The notes beneath the pieces were generated by a model. The model saw only the letters and a list, made by a program, of their open reading frames with translations, ran no database searches and was not told the DNA's origin. Made by a program: the position numbers and the translations under genes. 16,408 bases of DNA from Baffinella frigidus (Eukaryota > Cryptophyceae > Cryptomonadales > Baffinellaceae), in the NCBI GenBank assembly GCA_026770585.1, contig MU646364.1, forward strand, positions 528,444-544,851, in the 5' to 3' direction. Of this stretch, positions 1 through 7,800 are shown one piece after another (the first letter of the stretch is position 1; each line of letters begins with the position of its first letter).

Positions 1-650
1 GTTTGGGTTCAAGGGTTAAGGTTGAAGGATCCGTGTTTCGGGTTTCGGGTTGAGTGTTTAGGGTTTGGGGTTTCGGGTTCAGGGTTTAGGGTTCAAAGCG
101 GTTTAGGGTTCAAGGTTTAAGGTTTAAGATTCAGTGTTTAGGGTTTAGGGTTTAGTGTTTAGGGTTTGGGGTTTAGGGTTGTGAACGCCTCGTGAGAAGG
201 GCTGGGGTTTCAGGGTTGAGGGTTCAGGGTTTAGGGTCTAGGGTCTAGGGGTCAGGGTCAGGGTGTAGGTTTGAGGATGTTGGGTTGAGGATTGGTTGAG
301 GGATCAGGGTGTAGGGTTTCGGGTTGAAGGTTCAGGGTGTATTGTTTAGGGTTTGGGGTTTGGGGTGCAGGGTTTAGGGTTTAGGGTGTAGGGTGTAGGG
401 TTTAGGGTTCAGTGTTTAAGGGTTAGGGTTTAGTGTTTATGGTGTAGGATTTGAGGTATATGGTTTGGGGTTTAGGGTTCAGGGTTTACGGTGTGGGGTT
501 TAGGGTGTAGGGTACAGTTTCAAGGGTTTAGGGTCTAGGGTATAGGGGTTTGGGTTCAGGGTGTAGGGTGTAGGGTGCAGGGTGTAGGGTTCAGGGTTTC
601 GGGTCTAGGGTTCAGGGTTTAGGGGTCCGGATTTAGGTTTGTGAACGTTG
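1..650 (-). repeat. Degenerate telomere-like array, TTTAGGG on plus strand
   Basis: Almost continuous imperfect heptamers of the TTTAGGG type (variants include TTCAGGG, TGTAGGG, TTTCGGG and TTTGGGG), broken by a short non-repeat insert near 180-200. No long perfect run is seen. A true telomere at the left end of a chromosome would read CCCTAAA on the plus strand, so the orientation is wrong for a terminal telomere and this is interstitial. The flanking minus-strand gene has a good splice donor at 736/735 leading into this array, so it is probably intronic, reading CCCTAAA in the sense of that gene. Confidence 0.9.
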
Positions 651-736
651 CGTAATCAGCCTGACCTTCCCGCGGTAGGTGAAGGGAATACGGGAAAAGG
701 CCTCGCAAGGAAGCATGAACGCAAGAACGCACGCAC

Positions 737-1684
737 CTCGTCGACGAGGTCGTCTACTTGCACGGCAGGCACCTCATCCCCCTCCGCCGGGTCATCCATC
801 CCAGCCATCTCCGTCACGTCCCAGTTCCCCCACCCGTGCCGGTTGACCATCTTCACGCGCGTGCCCGCATCGTCGGACACCGCCGCGTGCACCACGCGCA
901 CGCGCGCCTGCCAGCCGTTGAGCACGAGCGTCGCGTTGATGAAGGGGTGTGCGTGCGGCTGCGGCTCGATTGCCACCACGCGGCACCCGTACGACGCCGC
1001 GAGGTGCGTGAACCTGCGACAGTGGAGGATGCGGTCAGCGCGTAGGCTATCTCGGGGGTTTGAAGATCATGGGGGGGGGCACTCTGGGTCTGGGTTTGTG
1101 GTGATCGTGGGACCCGGCGTTCGGGTCGCAGTGCTGGGGATTCGATGGGGGGATTTCTCGGTGGAGGAGGTGGCCAGGAAAGTGTACCAGCCAACGTGCG
1201 CGCCCACGTCCACCACCAGCGGGGGCAGCCCGGTTGCAGGGTGCCTCCGCGCGCACCCCGCCTCACCGCCAAGCAGCTCGTGGACGAGCACGGATGCTGA
1301 GGGGTTCATGATTCTCGACGCTCGCCCGGAGTTGCAGAGATATCCAGGCACCGCGTCCTCCGTGGGCAGCGCCAGCCAGAAGGGGGTTGCCGTCGCCGTG
1401 CGCGTCACGTGCATCGAGTCGATACCCATCACCTGGCGCCATGCACCCGATGCCAGTCATCAGAGCAGATGAATATCTTTCTACCACACACACCCTCATG
1501 CTACGCTACAGGCTCCTGGCAGTATGGGGGTCACAGGTTTGACCTTGGCCGACACACTCGGCTGCGGCAGGTAACGGGGGTCCTGCGTGTCGTCCGCGCA
1601 CGTTCCCGCGCCGGGAGCTGCAGCCGCGACTGCCAGCATCAGCAGGATCCGGATCCCCAGCTCCGCAGGCCTCGCGGGGCTCAT
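737..1684 (-). CDS. FkbM-family methyltransferase, 5' exons only (partial)
   Basis: SAM-dependent methyltransferase of the FkbM (Methyltransf_21) type; related enzymes O-methylate sugars or small molecules. Model on the minus strand: exon 1 from ATG 1684 to a donor near 1510-1545 (three phase-0 GT sites, unresolved); exon 2 1432-1188; exon 3 1013-737. Exon 1 begins with a hydrophobic stretch (LGIRILLMLAVAAAAP), a signal peptide or type II anchor, pointing to the secretory pathway. Joining exons 2 and 3 across intron 1187-1014 rebuilds the SAM-binding motif I, VVDVGAHVGWF, followed by the acidic-loop motif VVAIEPQP; neither exon alone contains both. Exon 3 ends LVDE at donor GAG|GTGCGT. The expected next motif (an LLKIDVEG-like strand) is missing, so the C-terminal third lies beyond the left edge, across the telomere-like array. 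Family call is firm; substrate and exact start are not. Confidence 0.75.
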
Positions 1685-1888
1685 CCCAGCGCCAGTCACG
1701 GTCCGAATACTGCCACGCGGTGTCGAGAGGGAGGCTGTCCCACTGCTCCCCACCTCGGCTGCCGCACAGTTGGCCGACCCTCTGCTCCGGCTCAGAGCCA
1801 GGCTGCCGCAACGCCCCCTCCCCAGCCAGCGCAAACTACTCTGTTTTTTTTTCTCTGCTCCAGCGCCTTGAGGGGGGGGAGGGGCAGG
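1685..1888. promoter_or_regulatory. Shared divergent promoter region between the FkbM gene and FIGNL1
   Basis: The two start codons face away from each other across 204 bp, so this stretch must carry both promoters and both 5' leaders unless either gene has an upstream non-coding exon. It contains a T-rich run near 1843-1852 and a purine-rich GGGGGGGGAGGGG stretch just before the FIGNL1 ATG. No TATA box or other named element is evident. Confidence 0.5.
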
Positions 1889-4800
1889 ATGGCGATGCTG
1901 GCGCTAGAGGACGCTCTGGGGTGCTGCGAGGTGGAGGACGGGCCGTCCAGCCAGGCCCTACAACCATCTGCCAGGCTGGCGCTGCTCCACCGTTGCTCGA
2001 GTCTGCTCAGCCGTCCGGGAGAGCTCCAGCCGGGCTTTCGCGCAGACGACCCCCGCTGTATGCTGCCGCACTACCGCCTCCAGGAGAAAGTCGACGACAT
2101 GCTGCGTGACACAGTTCGTGAGTGCGTTGTCGACGAGGACGTGCGTGCTGTGTGCGAGGAGAGCTGCGCGGGGCTGAGCTGGTCCCTCCCCACGACTCCC
2201 GCGGAGGACATCAGAGAGTGGGACGCCTTCAAGACGATGAAGGCTCTCCTCGCCAGCACCGAACAGCGCGTTCCGTCTGATGCCCTCCTGATCCACCTGC
2301 CGCAGCCTCCGCCACCACCGCAGCAGCAGCAGCCGCAGCAGCAGCAGCCGCAGCACCAAAAACCGCAGCAGCCCCCGACAGCGCAAAGCGGGTGGGGTGC
2401 GCAGCAAGCCAGGAGCGCGGACAGGGAGCAGAATCTGTTCCTGCAGCCGCACCAGAATGCACGGTCTGCCGGCCGCGGCGGGGACATGTCTGGTTCCTTT
2501 CCGCCGCGTGCGGGGTGGGGCGACGAGGAGGAAGCGGGCAAGCGCCGGAAAGGAAATGGGGGCGGCGACTGTGGTTCTGGTCGGTAGGAGCCCCCCCCCC
2601 CCCCCCCCCGTCCCCACTTGCTGCACTCTGCCAGCAAAATGCGCACGCGAGCTGCGCGGCAAGCCCGGCGCGTTTGTTGTCAACGCCTGGAGCCCGCGCC
2701 TTGACGCAGCCATGCTTTGTGCGAGGCGCAGGGGCGAGCCGAGCCGTGGACGGGGAGGAAACAGCTCAGAGGGGCAGCACGGAAGAGACACGCCTCCCGA
2801 GCGGGGGGCGCCGCCGCCGCCGGAGCACGGGTTCATGTCTGGCACCGACAAGCTGCGGCAGGAAAGGTGCGGCGCCCCGAATGCTCCGGGCATAAATTCG
2901 TTGAATCGCTCCAGCTTTGTGCCCCAGCTTTGTGGTGCCCGTGCGGACCGGCCAGAAGAGGCAGCGCAGAAGGCCCGATGGCTTGGTCAGCGATTTTTAT
3001 CAGACGCGTGCGGCCGATCTTCTCGGGGGGGGGTGCTGATGCTTCCCACTTTGCCGGTGGCGCAGGAAGGAGAAAAACGGAGGAGGGGGCGGGAGTCGAG
3101 GGGGAGGGGGGGACGCCGGGGGCTCCAAGAAGTCTCTTGGCGGAAAGCGCGGGTCGGGCATGAACGGGTCTCCCGCCAGAGCCCCGCGGCGTGGATAGCT
3201 CTAGGTGGAGAAGGTTGGGTGTGTGTGGGTCGCGTTTGAGGTGCACCTCGCGACGCCGCCATTTTGCCAGGGAGGGGAGGGGAGGGTGTACGCCTCAGGC
3301 TTTCGAGCGTAGGGCTTACGTTTTAGGGCGCAGGGTTCATGGTAAACCCTCAAGTCCTCAACATCGCAGGCAGGCTAACATTCCACGGTGGCAGGTTCAT
3401 CCCGCCCTGGAAAAAGAAGGACGAGGAGGATGACTCCCCTCCGCGCGGGGGGGGGAAGAGCAAGCGCCGCGCCGGTGGAGACTCGGGTGCCCTAAACCCT
3501 AAACCATAAACCCCGAACCATGATCTCAAACCCCTAAAAGGCCCGACACCCGGGCAGGCAACCCCCCCTTTGGCTCCCCTTCCACGGCCTGCTCGTCCTC
3601 CTTCTTGACTCGCACTCGGGTGCGCGGGCACGTCCATGGGCAGCGTGGTAGCAGGGCATGCGCACCGTCTCTGTCCCTGTCTGCAACCTTCCTTTGCCAG
3701 GCCTGCCGCCCCAGCGCATCAGGAGGGGGAAACGCGCGTCAGGAGGGGGAAACGCGAGGTTCAATGAGTTGACAAACACCACCGCTTCACGCTAGGGGGG
3801 GAGATGCGTCGAGGCCAGAGGGCTCAAACAGCCCGCTACCACCCCGGAGGGTAGATATGGGAAGTAGTGTCTCGTAGCAGGGCCTGTGCGGCGCCTCTGT
3901 GGCTGACTGCAAGATGAATGCGCCATGCCTGCGCCCGAGCGCTGACTGCCGCGCGCGCACGGGGGGGTGCCCGAGTGTTGCATTGTAATAAGCTAGTCGC
4001 CACTTGAAAGATACCCTGCTTTTTCTGACTCGTGCGTTTCGGTGGGGGGGTTGGGCGCAGAGGAGGAAGGTGAGCCCATCGACCCCCGCTACAAGAACAT
4101 CGACCCAAAGATGATCGAGATGATCGAGAACGAGATCCTGGACAACACTGGCTCCGTCACGTGGGACGACATTGCGGGCCTCGAGTTTGCCAAAACCTCG
4201 GTCCGCAAACCCTATACCTTGCACCCTAAACCCTGAACCCTGATCCGTGAACCCTAAACCCTAAAAGCCCCGCCACTCCGCCAACCAGCCCCTCCTTTTT
4301 CTCCCCTTCCACTGCTTTCTCGTCCTCCTGCTTCACGCTCTCTCTCCAGCCGTTCCTTCCTCATGTCTCCACCCTCTCTCCATCCGGGCCGTTCTGATGT
4401 GTCTCCACTCTCTCTCTACCAGCCCCCGCCCGATGCAGTCAAGGCGTGTGCAGTCAAGGCGGTGTCAAATATCTTGCCGCGTTTCTGAACAACGTGAGAG
4501 AACAGGTAATGGAGATCGTGGTGTGGCCGATGCTCCGCCCCGACATCTTCACAGGCCTGCGCGGTCCCCCCAAAGGCCTCCTTCTCTTCGGTCCCCCGGG
4601 TGCGCTCTCGCCCCTGCATGCTGCTTCGCATGTCACTTGTTCGCCGCTCCGTGCTGCGGCTCTGCGACCTCACTCTCCCTGCGTGTGTGGTGCGGTTCGT
4701 TCAGGGAGGAGAGTTGGGGTGAGGGAGGGAGGGATGGTAGAGTGATTGAGGGAGGGAGGTGATGGACAATACGTGGAGTTGGATTGCGGGAGGGAGGGAA

Positions 4801-7800
4801 GGGTGTGTCGGTGCCTAGGCGCAGGGACCGGGAAGACCTGTCATAAGAAGAGGTGGAGGGAGGGAGGAGGGAACGTAGAGTGAATGAGTGAGGGGAGTTG
4901 CAGAAAGTAGAGGTGGAGTGAGGGAGGGATGGAGGGAAGGGTGTGACGTCACCTGGGGGGGGGTACAGGGACCGGAAAGACAATGATCGGCAAGACGATC
5001 GCGTCCGAGGCAAACGCGACCTTCTTCTCCATCTCGGCTTCCTCGGTCCGCGATCCCCCCTACACTCTGAACCCGGAACCCGGAACCCTAAACCTTAAAC
5101 TCTGAACCCTGAACCCTGATTCCTGAGCCCTCAAAGCCACGCCACTCTGTTAGCGAACCATCTCGTTCGCTCCCCGTCCACAGCTTTCTCACCTCCCGTC
5201 TTCACGTTCTTTGCAGCCGTTGCGTACGGATGTCGTCACTCTCTCTCGCTCTCCAGCCGTTGCGTACTGACGGCTTCACGCTCTCTCTCTCTCTCTGCAG
5301 CTGATGTCGAAGTGGATCGGAGAGGGCGAGAAGATGGTGCGAGCGCTCTTCGCCGTCGCCCGCGTCCAGGTTGCGACTTTCCCCCTCAGGACCTTTGACA
5401 TTTACTGATTAGGACCTTTGGGATTTACTGATTTCCGATGTCACATTTTTATTTTATTGGTTTCCCATTTATCAATTTCCCATGTCTCATTTTATTGTTT
5501 CCCAAGTGAGTCACATCTTGATTGATTCCCAAGCGACTCACATTTGCTACAGGCCTCGCTCCGCGCAATCCGCCCTGCACACCCATTCCCAGAAGCACGC
5601 TTCGAGACCAAGGGTGCGCGAGGGATCCATGCATGGATCCCGTGCGGCTGGGAGGTTTCTCACGCGCGAGCGTGCGGGTGCGGGATTTCACGTGAGAAAC
5701 GGGGGTAAGAGATTGCACGTAACAACATGGGGCATTTCGGCAGTCACCGAGCGTGATATTCATCGACGAGATCGACTCGCTCCTCTCGCAGCGCGGGGAG
5801 GGCGACGCCGAAGCTAGGTCCCGCCCCTCCTCGCCCGCTTCGGCGATCCCGCTCCTCCCATCCCGCCCCTCCTAGCCCTCCCAGCAAGACCGAAGCTAGG
5901 TCCCTTCCCGCCCGCCATCTCCACTCCCAAAATTCGCCATTTCCCCTCCCGCCATCTCCACTCCCAAAACCCCAGCGGGAGTTCTGGGTTTAGGGGGCAG
6001 GGGTTTTGCGAACAGAACGTGCTTTTCTGAGGACATGTGTTTCTGAACGATGGCGTGGGGTCTTGGAAAGGATGGCGTGGGGTCCATTGAAAGATGGCGT
6101 GGAGTCTAGTGGGTTTCTGAAGGATGGCGTGGGGTGGTGAGCAGCCGGCGGGTCAAGACAGAGTTCCTAGTGCAGATGGACGGGGTTGCCTGCGCTGCCG
6201 AAGACCGCATCCTCCTCGTCGGCGCCACCAACCGCCCCCAGGTCCAACCCAGCGTCCTATCCCATCCACGTCCGGTACGTATCTGTTGAGGGGCACGCGC
6301 ATGTTGAGGGCCCGTGTGACCAACCGCCTCCACGCGGCACCAACCACCCCCAGGGTACATCCTCTTGTCCCCACCATGGCGCATGTGTTGCTGCTGGTGC
6401 GATGGGCACGCGCCCGCATCGTGCAGGGTCGCACGATCACCCCGAGTCGGTGATGTTCTGTGAGCAGCTGCACGGTGTGTGCTCTGTCTGCAGAGCTGCG
6501 CGACGGGTTTAGGTTGAGAGTGTCGGGTTTAAGTTTTTTAGGGTTTCTCTCGCCCTCTCTCTTCAGGGTGTATGGTTACGGGTTAAGGCAGCGCTGAGGC
6601 GAGGGGTGGGAGATGATTTCAACGAATGTGTTTGCGTGTGGGATCGCGCAGGGGTTGGACGAATCGGCACGTTGAGGGTCAAGGGTTTCAGGTGTAGGGT
6701 GAAGGCATCGCTGAGGCTCCTGGCATGGGGGGGTGCAGGAGTTGGACGAGGCGGCGCGGCGGCGGATGGTCAAGCGCCTCTACATCCCGCTCCCAGGCGC
6801 GCCGCCCCCCCCACCCGCCACACCACCCTCGAACCCTCTCAACGCTACACGTGTCCCACGCGTCGAGGCTCGTAACCTGATACCCCCACACTCGCTGCCT
6901 CCCCACGCCACACCACCCGCAAACCCAGCCTGGCATCCTGAACCTCGCACTCGGCACCGGATGGTCGAGCGCCTTTGCATCCTGCTGCCAGACGTGCTGC
7001 CCGATGAGGAGCCAGTGTGGAGCGAGAGATCGGGGTGTGCGATACGTACCAGCCAACCTCACCCCCCCGAGGTTGAGGATGCCAGGCATCCTCAACCTAT
7101 CACTCGTCACCTGTGTTTGCTCTCTCAAGTGAGAGAACGTCATCCGATACGGAAGAATCTCTAACCTCGCAGAGTGTCGGCAGATACGGCGGCGCGGCGC
7201 ACGCTCGTCTCGCGACTCATGCGCACCCAGGCCCACACTCTCGAGAATGACGACCTTGACGAGGTGCCCCCTGCCCCCTTCGGGTAACCTCACAATTGAC
7301 TCAATATCCCTCTCTCGCCAACCTGGTAATCTAACTAAATGACCCCTGAAGAGGCATGGCAAGGCGAGACTCGCAGTCTTGGCCCTGCCCCAGGTCGCGC
7401 GGTTCCCTTCGAAATGCTTCGAAGGGGATATGTTGTGGGGGGACACCCTGCTTCTCGCATCACAAACTCTAATCCCTAAAGCCTACACACTCTGTACCCT
7501 GAACCCGATACTCAAAACCCGAAACCCGAAACCCTGAACCCGAAACCCTGAACCCTGAATCCTAACCCCTAACCCCTAAACCCCTTGAACCCCAACCCTG
7601 AACCCTAAACCCCAAACCCTAGACCCTAAACCCTACACCCCAAACCCTCAACCCCAAACCCTGAAACCTAAACCATAAACCCTAGACCATTAACCATAAA
7701 CCCAAAACTCTGAACCCTGAATCCTGAACCCTGAACCCTAAACCCTAAACCCTAAACCCCAAACCCCAAACCCTAAACCCTAAACCCTCAACCCTAAACC

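Noticed and set aside
1-650. A true chromosome-end telomere at the left edge
   Set aside because: A left chromosome end should read CCCTAAA on the plus strand. Here it reads TTTAGGG, and the units are heavily degenerate, so the array is interstitial.
648-1472. Long plus-strand open frame of 274 codons
   Set aside because: It is antisense to the FkbM exons, whose motifs (VDVGAHVGW, VVAIEPQP) are recognisable. Its product is low-complexity Ser/Arg/Thr-rich and it starts inside repeat sequence.
1958-2893. 311-codon minus-strand open frame opposite FIGNL1 exon 1
   Set aside because: It is rich in Arg, Leu and Pro as expected from the antisense of a GC-rich, CAG-rich exon, and has no recognisable domain.
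2635-3239. A separate basic-protein gene between FIGNL1 exons 1 and 4
   Set aside because: The open frame is explained by FIGNL1 exons 2 and 3; the GTGCGG donor at 2867 and the CGCAG acceptor at 3065 join [12 protein letters not shown] to the KKSLGG segment in phase.
5896-6453. Several open frames between FIGNL1 exons 9 and 11
   Set aside because: They cross known splice junctions of FIGNL1 and lose similarity outside exon 10; the rest is intronic duplication.
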